64,000 nt of DNA from Myroides odoratimimus (GCF_001485415.1 NZ_BCMQ01000001.1:186001-250000), one strand, 5' to 3'. Counted from the first letter of the stretch, positions 18,234 through 27,991 are shown. A program made the numbers and translations. The notes: generated by a model from the letters alone, not told the origin.

Positions 18234-19859
18234 TTATCCTAAGAAAGGATATTTATAATCAGTTGCAGGAACGAAAGTTTCTTTAATCGTTCTTGGTGAT
18301 ACCCAACGAAGTAAGTTAAGGATAGAACCCGCTTTATCGTTAGTACCAGAAGCTCTAGCACCACCGAATGGTTGTTGTCCTACTACAGCACCTGTTGGTT
18401 TGTCATTGATATAGAAGTTACCAGCACAGTTTACTAATGCTTCTGTAGCCTCTACGATAGCGTAACGACATCCAGAGAAGATAGCTCCTGTTAATGCATA
18501 GATAGAAGTCTCATCCACTAATTTTAATGTTTCAGACCATTTAGCATCTTCGTATACATAGATAGTTAATACAGGACCGAATAGTTCTGTTTCCATCGTT
18601 GCATACTTAGGGTTAGTAGTTAAGATAACTGTTGGTTCGATAAAGTAACCAATAGATTTATCATACTTACCTCCTAAGATTACTTCTGCGTCAGCATCAG
18701 CTTTTGCTTGATCGATAGCTTTCGCTAATTTGTCAAATGAAGCTTCTGTAATCACAGATGACACATAGTTACTTGGATCTTCTGGAGAACCCATTTTAAT
18801 AGTAGCTAAATCAGCAGTCATATATTCTTTCACTTGATTCCATAATGAAGCTGGAACATAAGCTCTAGATGCTGCAGAACATTTTTGTCCTTGGTATTCA
18901 AAAGCACCTCTTGTAAGAGCTACTGCTACCTCTTTAGGACAAGCTGATGGATGAGCTACAACGAAATCCTTACCACCTGTCTCTCCTACGATACGTGGGT
19001 AAGTTTTGTATTTATCGATGTTTTGACCGATTTGAGCCCACATGCTGTTAAATACTCCTGTAGATCCTGTGAAGTGGATACCAGCGAAGTCAGGACTTGC
19101 TAATAACGTATCAGTGATCATTCCAGAGTTACCATATACTACGTTGATAACACCATCAGGTAAACCTGCAGCTTTAAACACCTCTACGATTACTCTTGCA
19201 GAGTAGATCTGAGTTGCAGCTGGTTTCCATACCACTACATTCCCCATCATAGCAGGAGCAGAAGGTAAGTTACCAGAGATAGCTGTAAAGTTAAAAGGAG
19301 TGATCGCATAGATAAATCCTTCTAATGGACGGTGCTCTAGTCTGTTCCATACTCCATCTACAGAAGCTGGTTGTTCAGAATAGATCTGAGTCATATACTC
19401 TACGTTGAAACGTAAGAAGTCAATAAACTCACATGCAGAGTCGATCTCAGCTTGGTGTAATGTTTTTGCTTGAGCGATCATTGTAGCAGCATTGATCTTA
19501 GCACGGTAAGGACCAGCTAATAATTCAGCAGCTTTTAAGAAGATAGATGCTCTGTGTTCCCATGGCATTGCAGCCCATTTTTTTCTAGCTTCTAAAGCTG
19601 TAGCAATAGCTTTCTCTACTAACGCTTTATCAGCTTCGTGGTAAACACCTAATTTATGTTTGTGATCAAATGGAGGGAATAAATCTTTTGTATTTCCTGT
19701 TCTGATTTCTTCTCCACCAATGTATAATGGAATATCAACTGTTGTGTTGTATTGCTCTTTGAACGAGTTCAAAGTCAATTCTCTTTCTTTTGTTCCTGGT
19801 GCATAAGACTTAACTGGCTCATTGAACGCAGTTGGAACTTGATAGAATCCTTTTGACAT
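18234..19859 (-). CDS. pruA: L-glutamate gamma-semialdehyde dehydrogenase
   Basis: Oxidises glutamate semialdehyde (P5C) to glutamate in proline breakdown, using NAD. The 541-residue length fits the monofunctional P5CDH type. Visible are TPFNFTAISGNLPSAPAMMGN, VWKPA, GIHFTGSTGVFNSMW (Rossmann part), GETGGKDFVV and the catalytic Cys in FEYQGQKCSAASRAY. Proline dehydrogenase is not next to it. It has its own -7 box and terminator, so it is probably monocistronic. Confidence 0.93.
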   Translation of the reverse strand: MSKGFYQVPTAFNEPVKSYAPGTKERELTLNSFKEQYNTTVDIPLYIGGEEIRTGNTKDLFPPFDHKHKLGVYHEADKALVEKAIATALEARKKWAAMPWEHRASIFLKAAELLAGPYRAKINAATMIAQAKTLHQAEIDSACEFIDFLRFNVEYMTQIYSEQPASVDGVWNRLEHRPLEGFIYAITPFNFTAISGNLPSAPAMMGNVVVWKPAATQIYSARVIVEVFKAAGLPDGVINVVYGNSGMITDTLLASPDFAGIHFTGSTGVFNSMWAQIGQNIDKYKTYPRIVGETGGKDFVVAHPSACPKEVAVALTRGAFEYQGQKCSAASRAYVPASLWNQVKEYMTADLATIKMGSPEDPSNYVSSVITEASFDKLAKAIDQAKADADAEVILGGKYDKSIGYFIEPTVILTTNPKYATMETELFGPVLTIYVYEDAKWSETLKLVDETSIYALTGAIFSGCRYAIVEATEALVNCAGNFYINDKPTGAVVGQQPFGGARASGTNDKAGSILNLLRWVSPRTIKETFVPATDYKYPFLG

Positions 19860-19899
19860 ATTACGCGTATTATTTATGTAGTTTCTAAATGAATAAGTA

Positions 19900-19907
19900 C
19901 AAATATA
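19900..19907 (-). promoter_or_regulatory. -7 promoter box of pruA (TATATTTG)
   Basis: Exact TAnnTTTG match on the minus strand, 41 bases upstream of the pruA start codon. Confidence 0.45.
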
Positions 19908-20212
19908 ACGAAAAAAAATGAAACCACTTTTCTCTAAAACGGTAAAAACATCTCCTTAACGATTTCAAAACATTGACTATCAATAGCCTTTTTACCATAC
20001 TGTATTCTTCTAACTATCTGTTATACTTAACTCTGAATACAAACCTAAGTGCGATTAATAATTAGTTTTTACAATCACATCAGAAGTAAATCAAAATATT
20101 TTAATATAAATGAATCACAACCCATTAATATTCTTTAAAAAAAATAAAAAGCAAGTACCAAATCTATTTCAATTCAGCATGTATTGATCCACCACAGATA
20201 ATTTTGTACAGA

Positions 20213-20330
20213 TTTGCTATGGGATTGCTTGAGGGTTTCTTGCACCTTTCTTCGAGAAAAACACCTTCTAGGCAAGGAAAGCCCAAGAAAACTCCTAGGA
20301 ATCCCCTAAGAAGTGCAAGCAGAAGGTTAT
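20213..20330 (+). ncRNA. probable structured small RNA (6S-like candidate)
   Basis: Within a 775-base gap without genes, this stretch is visibly richer in G and C than its surroundings. A -7 box TAATTTTG at 20199-20206 would start transcription at about 20213. The body can fold into a long imperfect stem: CTTGCAC (near 20242) pairs with GTGCAAG (near 20314), extended by TTTCTT with AAGAA. Inside are CTAGG/CCTAG and GGC/GCC hairpins. One long bulged stem of about 115 nt in a flavobacterium recalls 6S-Flavo RNA, but I could not compare it with a model. No coding frame is apparent. The rest of the gap (19908-20198, 20331-20545) is AT-rich with no recognised feature. Confidence 0.42.
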
Positions 20331-20545
20331 TATCTCATTCATAAATAGTAATCAAAATCAACACTCTTTTATCAGTTTAAAAATTTCAACAGCTACTTAT
20401 GCTTTAGCCCATATATGCATATTGATATCGCGTTAAAATAATACCATTAGAAACTTATAGAGTAAGATATTAAAACAACTAAATACCTCCTCTATCCTAT
20501 TCACCATTTCTCACTATTACCTTACCACCTTTAACTTATAAAAAA

Positions 20546-20577
20546 AACCACCTTTATGTAATTGCATAAAGGTGGTT
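20546..20577 (-). terminator. terminator of apaG
   Basis: Perfect 13-bp stem AACCACCTTTATG / CATAAAGGTGGTT with a T run on the minus-strand side, 58 bases after the apaG stop. Confidence 0.75.
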
Positions 20578-20634
20578 GAAGCATTTTATTTTTAGTATAC
20601 TAGCCACTCTATAAGAGTGCGTTCTTTATTATTT

Positions 20635-21021
20635 CTAATTCAATACGAAAGGGGCTACTAGCTTAAAGTTTGGGATTTCTACATTAAAATAAGTTTGGTT
20701 CGCTAGATTAAGTACCTCATAGAATCCCTGCATAGCTCCCATAGATGAATTTAAGACACATCCACTACTATATGTATATTTGGTACCAGGCTCTATAATA
20801 GGTTGTTCACCTACTACACCTTCTCCTTTTACTATCTGTACACTATTCAGAGCATCATAGATCTCCCATAGTCGCCCTTTCACCTGAATATAATCAGTAG
20901 AATTATTTTCAATTGTTATTTTATATGAAAAAGCATAGCATATCTTTTTTGATTTAAAAAAACTGCCTTCGTATTCCGTATTTACAGATATTTTTATTCC
21001 CTTCGTCGTTTGTGAAATCAT
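20635..21021 (-). CDS. apaG: ApaG domain protein
   Basis: A 128-residue single-domain ApaG protein with the immunoglobulin-like fold core FSYKITIENNSTDYIQVKGRLWEIYDA and GVVGEQPIIEPGTKYTYSSGC...GAMQGFYE. Bacterial ApaG is linked genetically to Co/Mg handling and Ap4A, but its biochemical role is unsettled. I start it at the ATG giving MISQTTKGIKISV, as in relatives; an ATG three codons upstream is also possible. It is followed by its own terminator. Confidence 0.9.
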   Translation of the reverse strand: MISQTTKGIKISVNTEYEGSFFKSKKICYAFSYKITIENNSTDYIQVKGRLWEIYDALNSVQIVKGEGVVGEQPIIEPGTKYTYSSGCVLNSSMGAMQGFYEVLNLANQTYFNVEIPNFKLVAPFVLN

Positions 21022-21082
21022 CTTTTCCATCTTACTAATTTACTATAAAAAACACATTGAATTCTTCGTTTTATCACAGTGT

Positions 21083-22342
21083 CTAATACACTATGTTCTC
21101 TGCACTCGCCTCACCTATACCAATTACTCTATCGTGTAAATCATTATTACCACGATAATAAACTAAAACTTGGTAGCGATTAGTTGTCATTGCATAATTG
21201 CCATCTGGCTCAATACTAGGGTCAACAACACCATTTCGAACTGCTGTATAACTAAAATTAGTAAAACCTTGCTTCACTAAAATAATTTGTTCGTAGTATC
21301 CCTTCTCTTCGTTATACGTCATTTTGTTAGCAGGTACTAAGGCATAATCATTAAATAATCCTGTCACATAATAATCTATTCCTTTCTGTACATCCTCCTC
21401 TGGACGATAACTGAAATATACCCAGCTATACTCCGCTTCTATATTCGGGTTTCTCCCATTGATATTTCTAGGATAGAAACTTCCATTAATATCAGGAAAA
21501 TAGGTATATCCTTTACTTTTTCGGCTCTCGTTTGTATACAGATACGTGTTATAAATACCATTATCAGTTGTTACAGAACCGATCATATTATTCACTTGCT
21601 TAATATCACTATTGTCAAAGTTTAAGAACTGATTCCCTGCCCAGAATTGAGTCTCATTCTCGTACTTATAGATAAGGTCATTACCCATCGTGTACTGAGG
21701 CTTAATATTCGTCAGATAAGAGTCCCATCTTCCATTCTGAAAGATCGCTATCTTTATATTCTGAACTGGATTCTGGTATAACGCATCTCCTAATAACACA
21801 CTAAACTCTACATTCTGTTTCGTCTCTATGACATCCAGGTTTCTAGTACGCTTAATCTGAATCGGTACATTGACCAAGCTCTCATATAAGACGAACTTCC
21901 TTCTAATTACTACTTCGTCGTCTTCATTATAAATTTCCAATACATAATTACCACTCTTCAATATTCTATAATGCTGAGCGGGAAGTGTTAACTGATAGTT
22001 GGTATAGTTCTGCAGTGTATTAAACGAGTTTTCATACGTCATAATACGCTGTCTGTCTAGTCCATCTATATATTCTATCTGCTTCAGTTTAGATGGAGTC
22101 CAGTCATAGTTATAAGCCTTGACACGATAGAAATAGTTACTATCATCTCCATACAAGTCATCAAAAACAAGTGTAAATCGATCTCCTATTTGAAAGAACG
22201 GCGTTACAGCTCTATTATTACTCATGAAGCCTACTGACTTAATATAATCAGCAGTATAGTTCTGTGGAGATTGTGCCAATACGCACCCTACCCAAAGAAA
22301 AAAAAGAATAACAGACCAAACCTTATTTCGCATAATGACCAT
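21083..22342 (-). CDS. T9SS plug-like protein (DUF5103)
   Basis: A 419-residue exported protein; the signal peptide ends near VGCVLAQ. The N-terminal region (residues about 25-140: SVGFMSNNRAVTPFFQIGDRFTLVFDDL, then YYRVKAYNYDW) matches DUF5103, the family that includes the 'Plug' protein sealing the type IX secretion translocon in Flavobacterium. The rest is beta-rich with no other known domain. The start could also be the ATG three codons in. It follows the HAD gene by 6 bases and is probably co-transcribed. Assignment to T9SS rests on family knowledge. Confidence 0.75.
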   Translation of the reverse strand: MVIMRNKVWSVILFFLWVGCVLAQSPQNYTADYIKSVGFMSNNRAVTPFFQIGDRFTLVFDDLYGDDSNYFYRVKAYNYDWTPSKLKQIEYIDGLDRQRIMTYENSFNTLQNYTNYQLTLPAQHYRILKSGNYVLEIYNEDDEVVIRRKFVLYESLVNVPIQIKRTRNLDVIETKQNVEFSVLLGDALYQNPVQNIKIAIFQNGRWDSYLTNIKPQYTMGNDLIYKYENETQFWAGNQFLNFDNSDIKQVNNMIGSVTTDNGIYNTYLYTNESRKSKGYTYFPDINGSFYPRNINGRNPNIEAEYSWVYFSYRPEEDVQKGIDYYVTGLFNDYALVPANKMTYNEEKGYYEQIILVKQGFTNFSYTAVRNGVVDPSIEPDGNYAMTTNRYQVLVYYRGNNDLHDRVIGIGEASAENIVY

Positions 22343-22348
22343 TTTAAA

Positions 22349-23029
22349 CTAAACCGTTACTTCGTGCAAAAAAGATACAATTTTTTCGTTTAAAAAAACC
22401 ATACTTTTCAATTTAAAGTCAGCAATATTAAATCTTTCTTGTTCATACTGTAAATGATCAGGTATGGCTACTACAGTCATCCCTGCATTCTTACCAGCTG
22501 TAGCGCCTGTGAACGAGTCTTCTACCACTAGACACTCTCTAGGCTCACTCCCTAGATTATGAGCTGCTCTTAAATACACATCTGGTGCAGGCTTACCGTG
22601 TTCTACATGATCTACAGAAACTATGGTTTGGAAGTAATCACGAATACCTAATCTCTTTAAAACTGTATTAATCAAAGATTCTGGAGAATTAGTAGCCAGA
22701 CCAATCTTCACTTTTCTCTCTTTTAGAAAATTCAATGTCTGAATTACCCCTTCTTTTATTTCTCCTTCTGTACTAATTAACTCATCGACTCTATCAATCA
22801 CCATTTGTTCCACCTCCTCAATACTCTTTCCTTCCCATGGAAACAGGCTATACCACAGCTCGGTCACTGCTCTAGTCGTTTTGCCTTGTGTTTGGATCGC
22901 AATCTCTTCATCCCAAGTAGCCCCCATAGAAGTAAACACCTCTTGTTCTGCTTGTTGCCAAAAGCCCTCAGAGTCTATTAAAACTCCATCCATATCAAAA
23001 AGTACAGTAGTAATCAATGTATTCTTCAT
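22349..23029 (-). CDS. HAD-superfamily phosphatase (HxpB/beta-PGM-like)
   Basis: A 226-residue haloacid-dehalogenase hydrolase with an alpha-helical cap. Motif I is FDMDGVLIDSE (nucleophile and acid Asp), motif II LATNSPE, motif III the Lys in GKPAPDVYLRA, and motif IV VVEDSFTGATAG. It resembles hexitol phosphatase B and 2-deoxyglucose-6-phosphatase, so a sugar phosphate is the likely substrate, not proven. First gene of a two-gene unit with the DUF5103 gene. Confidence 0.85.
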   Translation of the reverse strand: MKNTLITTVLFDMDGVLIDSEGFWQQAEQEVFTSMGATWDEEIAIQTQGKTTRAVTELWYSLFPWEGKSIEEVEQMVIDRVDELISTEGEIKEGVIQTLNFLKERKVKIGLATNSPESLINTVLKRLGIRDYFQTIVSVDHVEHGKPAPDVYLRAAHNLGSEPRECLVVEDSFTGATAGKNAGMTVVAIPDHLQYEQERFNIADFKLKSMVFLNEKIVSFLHEVTV

Positions 23030-23137
23030 AATCTTTCTAAATAAATACGAAGATACACAATAGGATATAGATAGGGTAGCCCTTATAAGGATACTTTAAC
23101 TAATTCTCTAATCGAGCAATTAAATATTATGATTACT

Positions 23138-23902
23138 CTACTTAAAACAAACTGGGATAATCTCACCCTCTGCTAGACAGTATTTAGTTACTTCCTCTGA
23201 AGTAAGTTTATGAATAAAGTCTTCTTCTACTACAGTGAAGCCGATAGCTCTTAACTTATCAAAATAATCACGTCCGTATACACGTACATGATCGTATTGA
23301 CCAAAGATAAGTGTGCGCTCTTTAGGATCTGTTATAGTATCATCCTGAAAAGTAGTTTCTCTAGACATATCTTGTGGGATTTGGAAGATTCCCATACCTC
23401 CAGGCTTAAGAATGCGATACAGTTCCTGCATGGCTTTCGTATCATCTGGAATATGTTCTAAGACATGATTACACAAAATCATATCAAAACTATTATCCTC
23501 AAAAGGTAAATTACAAATATCCGCCTTCACATCTGCCAAAGGAGATTCTAGATCGGTAGTTATATAATCTAAATTAGGTTGTTTTTTAAAGCGTTTATAA
23601 AACGCCTGCTCAGGTGCGAAGTGCAATACTTTTTTAGGAGTACTAAAGAAGTCGGTCTCGCGCTGAAGATAAAGCCATAATAGGCGGTGTCTCTCTAGTG
23701 AAAGTGTACTAGGAGAAAGGACATTATTGCGTTGCTTCGCATATCCATAAGGCAAGAAAGTCTTGAAACTTTTACCATCAATAGGATCTGTATACACATC
23801 CCCTTTTAGGTACCATGCCATCATAGGTCGAACAACGTAACTCAACCGAATTAATATCGGTCGAGGCACAATGTTCAATATTGTTTTGAATAACTTCTTC
23901 AT
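23138..23902 (-). CDS. SAM-dependent class I methyltransferase
   Basis: A 254-residue protein with a Methyltransf_11-type core. VLHFAPEQAFYKRF replaces the usual glycine-rich motif I with Pro-Glu, then ADICNLPFEDNSFDMILCNHVLEHIPDD gives the SAM-binding acidic loop and motif of the family, followed by YRILKPGG. The N-terminal 70 residues are basic and partly hydrophobic. It begins 16 bases after map. Substrate unknown; lipid, sugar or small-molecule methylation are all possible. Confidence 0.75.
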   Translation of the reverse strand: MKKLFKTILNIVPRPILIRLSYVVRPMMAWYLKGDVYTDPIDGKSFKTFLPYGYAKQRNNVLSPSTLSLERHRLLWLYLQRETDFFSTPKKVLHFAPEQAFYKRFKKQPNLDYITTDLESPLADVKADICNLPFEDNSFDMILCNHVLEHIPDDTKAMQELYRILKPGGMGIFQIPQDMSRETTFQDDTITDPKERTLIFGQYDHVRVYGRDYFDKLRAIGFTVVEEDFIHKLTSEEVTKYCLAEGEIIPVCFK

Positions 23903-23918
23903 TAATAGAAATGAGTAA

Positions 23919-24737
23919 TTACAGAACTAATGGTTTAGCTCTAAACTCATCTTCTTCATTGCTAGTGATACCTAATGCTTGATAGATATATTGGTAAGTA
24001 GATAACAATTCTGGTTTACCATTTACTAATGCTACATCGTGTTCGAAGTGAGCAGAAGGTTTTCCGTCACGAGTCACGATAGTCCATCCGTCATTCAGTT
24101 GTTTGATATTACGAGTACCTAAGTTAATCATAGGCTCGATAGCTACCACCATACCTTCTACGAACTTCTTACCTTTACCAGGCTTACCGTAGTTAGGCAT
24201 TTCTGGAGATTCGTGCATCTTACGTCCTAGTCCATGACCTACTAGCTCACGTACTACCGTATACCCTTCTTTCTCACAGTAGCGTTGGATAGCACTACCT
24301 ACATCTTCTACTCTATTTCCTAATTTGAATTCTCTAATACCTACGTAAAGAGATTCTTTTGTAATCTGTAATAACTTTTTAGTAGCTGGATCTACATCAC
24401 CTATCTCGAATGTATAAGCGTGATCTCCATAAAATCCATTCATCACTGTTCCACAGTCCACAGATACAATATCTCCTTCTTCTAAAGGACGATCTGTAGG
24501 TAATCCGTGTACAATCTGATCATTCACACTTGTCAACAAGGTAGAAGGACAACCATAAAGGCCTTTAAATCCTGGTACTGCTCCGTGATCTCTAATAAAT
24601 TCTTCAGCTTTTGCATCAAGCTCTAAAGTCGTTACTCCTGGTTTTAGCTCTGTAGCTATCATACCTAATGTTTTAGAAACAAGCAATGCGCTTTGTCTCA
24701 TCAACTCGATTTCTTCAAGAGTTTTTGGAATTATCAT
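23919..24737 (-). CDS. map: type I methionine aminopeptidase
   Basis: Removes the initiator methionine from new proteins. The 272-residue length matches type I enzymes. The metal-binding Asp, Asp, His, Glu, Glu set is visible in VSVDCG, YGDHAYTF, GHGLGRKMHESP, AIEPMINLG and HFEHDVALV. It leads a unit with the methyltransferase gene and has its own -7 box. It is not in the ribosomal-protein cluster where one map copy often sits, so a second copy elsewhere is possible. Confidence 0.94.
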   Translation of the reverse strand: MIIPKTLEEIELMRQSALLVSKTLGMIATELKPGVTTLELDAKAEEFIRDHGAVPGFKGLYGCPSTLLTSVNDQIVHGLPTDRPLEEGDIVSVDCGTVMNGFYGDHAYTFEIGDVDPATKKLLQITKESLYVGIREFKLGNRVEDVGSAIQRYCEKEGYTVVRELVGHGLGRKMHESPEMPNYGKPGKGKKFVEGMVVAIEPMINLGTRNIKQLNDGWTIVTRDGKPSAHFEHDVALVNGKPELLSTYQYIYQALGITSNEEDEFRAKPLVL

Positions 24738-24758
24738 ACCTTAAAATTTTATATCCTA

Positions 24759-24766
24759 CAAAATTA
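24759..24766 (-). promoter_or_regulatory. -7 promoter box of map (TAATTTTG)
   Basis: Exact TAnnTTTG on the minus strand, 22 bases before the map ATG. Confidence 0.45.
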
Positions 24767-24879
24767 CACTATTACAGTTAATGAAAAAAATGATTAGCCA
24801 CACTTTTTGCTTGCCTTATAAAGACTAATGCTTTACTTTTAAGGAAACATTTGTCTAAATACACAAAATTACACACAAA

Positions 24880-26151
24880 ATGAATTACACAACAGCACAA
24901 GAAGCAGCTAAGCTGATCAAGTCAGGTGACAGAGTTTATGTACACGCAGTAGCTTGTACACCTAATCACATCATTGATGCTATTGTAGAAAGATCGTCCG
25001 AATTAAGAAATGTAGAGTTCTGTCACATACATACTTTAGGCAAAGCCCCTTATGCTGATCCAAAATATAGAGAAAGTTTCTTTGTGAATTCTTTCTTTAC
25101 TGGTGGTAACGTTAGACACACTATACGAGAAGGTAATGGTACTTATACTCCCGTATTCCTAAGTGAGCTACCGATGCTGTTTGACAGTGGTCTTGTTCCC
25201 TTAGACGTGGCATTAATACAAGTTTCTCCTCCTGATGAGAACGGCTTTTGTACGTTAGGAACTTCTGTAGTTGCTGCACAAGCGGCTATTCGCACTGCCA
25301 AGATAGTTATAGCACAGGTCAATAAATTCATGCCTCGCACTTTTGGAGATGCGCTAGTCCACATCTCTAAGATTAACACCTTAGTACAGCATGATACACC
25401 ACTTCTGACAGAATACAGTTCTGACTTTAGTGAGGTTGAAGATAAAATAGGACATCACATCGCCTCTATGATAGAAGATGGCAGTACCTTACAGATGGGG
25501 ATTGGTTCTATACCTGATGCCGTTCTTCAAAAACTGAAAGGGCATAAGAATCTAGGATTACACACAGAAATGTTTGCAGATGGTGTTGTTGATTTAATTG
25601 AAGCAGGAGCCTTAAACTGTTCTCAACAAACTACTTCTAATGGCAAAGCTATCTCTACATTCTTTATCGGAACGGAGAGGCTATATAACTATGTAGACAA
25701 TAATCCATTCTTTGAACTTAGAGAATGTTCATATACGAACGATCCATTTGTGATTCGTCAGAATCCTAAAATGATAGCAATTAACTCTGCTGTAGAAATA
25801 GATGTTACAGGACAAATATGTGCAGACTCTATCGGAGCGAATATCTACTCAGGTGTAGGTGGACAAGTTGACTTTATGAGAGGTGCTACGCTAAGTAAAG
25901 GAGGAAAAGCTATCATAGCACTTTCTGCTACTACTAAAAAAGGAGGAAACAAAATAGTTCCATTCCTTAAACAAGGAGCAGGAGTGGTAACGTCTCGTGC
26001 ACATGCTCAATACATTGTCACAGAATATGGAGTAGCTGATCTAAGAGGTAAGTCTATTATAGATAGAGTACATGCTCTTGCTAATATTGCTCATCCAGAT
26101 TTTAGAGAAGATATTCTAAGAGAATACTTTGACAATACTAGAAACAAATAA
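24880..26151 (+). CDS. acetyl-CoA hydrolase/transferase family protein
   Basis: A 423-residue CoA-transferase of the Cat1/4-hydroxybutyrate CoA-transferase family. Visible are an N-terminal half with VALIQVSPPDENGFCTLGTS, the dimer/CoA loop LQMGIGSIPDAVL, EMFADGVVDLIEAG and the C-terminal SRAHAQYIVTEYGVADLRGKS. It moves CoA between short carboxylates (acetate, butyrate, succinate or 4-hydroxybutyrate). The genomic context gives no substrate. It is divergent from map and appears monocistronic. Confidence 0.85.
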   Translation: MNYTTAQEAAKLIKSGDRVYVHAVACTPNHIIDAIVERSSELRNVEFCHIHTLGKAPYADPKYRESFFVNSFFTGGNVRHTIREGNGTYTPVFLSELPMLFDSGLVPLDVALIQVSPPDENGFCTLGTSVVAAQAAIRTAKIVIAQVNKFMPRTFGDALVHISKINTLVQHDTPLLTEYSSDFSEVEDKIGHHIASMIEDGSTLQMGIGSIPDAVLQKLKGHKNLGLHTEMFADGVVDLIEAGALNCSQQTTSNGKAISTFFIGTERLYNYVDNNPFFELRECSYTNDPFVIRQNPKMIAINSAVEIDVTGQICADSIGANIYSGVGGQVDFMRGATLSKGGKAIIALSATTKKGGNKIVPFLKQGAGVVTSRAHAQYIVTEYGVADLRGKSIIDRVHALANIAHPDFREDILREYFDNTRNK

Positions 26152-26214
26152 CTGACATTTATAGATGTACGCTATTCTTAACCTACATTAAGCAATGGAA
26201 ATCAGCCTATAACG

Positions 26215-26222
26215 TATCTTTG
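26215..26222 (+). promoter_or_regulatory. -7 promoter box of the pirin gene (TATCTTTG)
   Basis: Exact TAnnTTTG, 21 bases before the pirin ATG. Confidence 0.45.
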
Positions 26223-26243
26223 TAGTATTAAAATCATAAAGCT

Positions 26244-26975
26244 ATGAACACAAAAATTATATACACAGCAGATAGTAGAGGATATGCTAACCACGGATGG
26301 CTAAAATCTCATCATACCTTTAGCTTTGCTAACTATCGAAACAACGAAAGAATACACTTCGGTGTGTTACGTGTACTTAACGATGATCAGGTAGCTGCAG
26401 GTATGGGATTCGGTACACATCCTCATGATAATATGGAGATTATATCTATTCCTTTATCTGGAAGTCTTTCACATAAAGATAGTATGGGCAATGGTACGAT
26501 TATAAATGAAGGTGAAATACAAGTCATGAGTGCAGGAACAGGAGTTCAACACAGTGAGTTTAACCCTGATGAGAATAAAGAGAGTAAGTTCTTACAGATA
26601 TGGATATTCCCTGATAAACTAAATGTAAAACCACGTTATGATCAACTAAAATTAAACAAAGAAGATCGCGTGAATCAATGGGATCAAATCCTTTCTCCTA
26701 ATCCTGACGATAAAGGAGTGTGGATTCATCAGAATGCATGGTTCCACATGACTGATTTAGATCAAGGTAAAGAACTATCTTATGACTTAAAAGATAAGTC
26801 TAATGGTATCTTCTTATTTGTTCTAGAAGGAGATATTACTTTAGGTGAAGATACGCTACATAGAAGAGATGCTATTGGTTTTGATGGAGAAGATACTTTC
26901 ACGATCAAAGCAAATGAAAAAAGCCAAATATTAGTCATGGAGATACCTATGGAACTACCTAGTTATCTTCAATAA
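26244..26975 (+). CDS. pirin family protein (YhhW-like quercetinase type)
   Basis: A 243-residue bicupin. The N-terminal cupin shows the metal-binding set FGTHPHDNMEIISIPLSG and GTGVQHSEFNPDE (two His, Glu, His). The start HGWLKSHHTFSFANY is the classic pirin opening. E. coli YhhW has quercetin 2,3-dioxygenase activity in vitro; physiological role is unsettled. Single gene with promoter and terminator. Confidence 0.9.
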   Translation: MNTKIIYTADSRGYANHGWLKSHHTFSFANYRNNERIHFGVLRVLNDDQVAAGMGFGTHPHDNMEIISIPLSGSLSHKDSMGNGTIINEGEIQVMSAGTGVQHSEFNPDENKESKFLQIWIFPDKLNVKPRYDQLKLNKEDRVNQWDQILSPNPDDKGVWIHQNAWFHMTDLDQGKELSYDLKDKSNGIFLFVLEGDITLGEDTLHRRDAIGFDGEDTFTIKANEKSQILVMEIPMELPSYLQ

Positions 26976-26984
26976 ATACCAATA

Positions 26985-27015
26985 AAAAAGCTCGCTATCA
27001 TCTAGCGAGCTTTTT
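26985..27015. terminator. bidirectional terminator between pirin and pseudouridine synthase genes
   Basis: Perfect 13-bp stem AAAAAGCTCGCTA / TAGCGAGCTTTTT with a five-base loop between convergent genes. Confidence 0.85.
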
Positions 27016-27026
27016 AAATATCTATA

Positions 27027-27968
27027 TTAACCGTTTTTAAGGTTTCTTACTTCCTCATCCGTTAAATGTCTCCATTTACCTCTTGGTAGATTCCATTTTG
27101 TCAACTGACCATACATCACACGGTCAAGTTTAATAACATTATATCCTAAAGATTCGAATATAGCACGTACTAACTTCACATTAGATGCCTTTAGTTTAAT
27201 CCCGATCTCTGTTTTAGGCTGATCATCTACATAAGATACTTCTTCTACAAATACACGACGCTCATCGATATAAACTCCTTTTTTAATCTTTTCTAGATCT
27301 TCATATTTAAGGTTCTTATCTAATGATACATGATATAATTTAGAAGAACGAGAATCAGTAGAGTTTAACTTCTGTAATAAGTTAGTATCATTCGTGAATA
27401 ACATTAGACCAATAGTAGTCTTATCCATACGACCGACAGGAGCTAAAGGATATTTAGAAGCTCCTTTTAATAAGCTTAATACATTCTCAGCTGATACGAT
27501 TGGCTCATTAATAGTAGCAAATCCTTTCGGTTTATTTAATAATACGTAAGTCAATTTTTCTGGAGTCAATACTGTTCCATCAAAATTAACGATATCCGTT
27601 TTCTTTACTTTATAACCTAACTCAGTAACTACTACTCCATTTACAGTCACATTTCCAGACACGATATAGATATCTGCCTCACGACGTGAACACACTCCAG
27701 AGTTACCGATATATTTATTCAGACGTACTTCGTCTGTTTCTTTAGGTGTATTTTTTACTCTTGGTTTACTATCAAATTTCTTTGTAGTATTAGCACCATA
27801 CGTTTTATTTCCTTCTTTATTATTGTCAAATGATCTTTTCTTGCTATCATTTCCCCCATAAGTCTTTTTAGCTCCATCCTTAGAACCAAAAGACTTCTTT
27901 CCCGCTGCATTTCTATTTCCTGAGCGATTCGATTTATTATTTCCTGAATTCGACCTACCGTTATTCAT
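27027..27968 (-). CDS. rRNA pseudouridine synthase (RluB/RsuA family)
   Basis: Isomerises a uridine in rRNA. The 313-residue form has an N-terminal 85-residue low-complexity arm rich in Asn, Gly, Lys, Ser and Arg, probably binding RNA. The S4 domain (RLNKYIGNSGVCSRREAD) and the catalytic domain follow, with the nucleophilic Asp in GRMDKTTIGLMLFTND. The start chosen gives MNNGRSNSG; an ATG 39 bases upstream lies before the -7 box and is unlikely. RluB targets 23S U2605; RsuA-like targets cannot be excluded. Confidence 0.85.
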   Translation of the reverse strand: MNNGRSNSGNNKSNRSGNRNAAGKKSFGSKDGAKKTYGGNDSKKRSFDNNKEGNKTYGANTTKKFDSKPRVKNTPKETDEVRLNKYIGNSGVCSRREADIYIVSGNVTVNGVVVTELGYKVKKTDIVNFDGTVLTPEKLTYVLLNKPKGFATINEPIVSAENVLSLLKGASKYPLAPVGRMDKTTIGLMLFTNDTNLLQKLNSTDSRSSKLYHVSLDKNLKYEDLEKIKKGVYIDERRVFVEEVSYVDDQPKTEIGIKLKASNVKLVRAIFESLGYNVIKLDRVMYGQLTKWNLPRGKWRHLTDEEVRNLKNG

Positions 27969-27983
27969 ATCTAAAGATTTTTG

Positions 27984-27991
27984 CAAAGATA
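27984..27991 (-). promoter_or_regulatory. -7 promoter box of the pseudouridine synthase gene (TATCTTTG)
   Basis: Exact TAnnTTTG between the two candidate start codons. It supports the downstream start. Confidence 0.45.
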
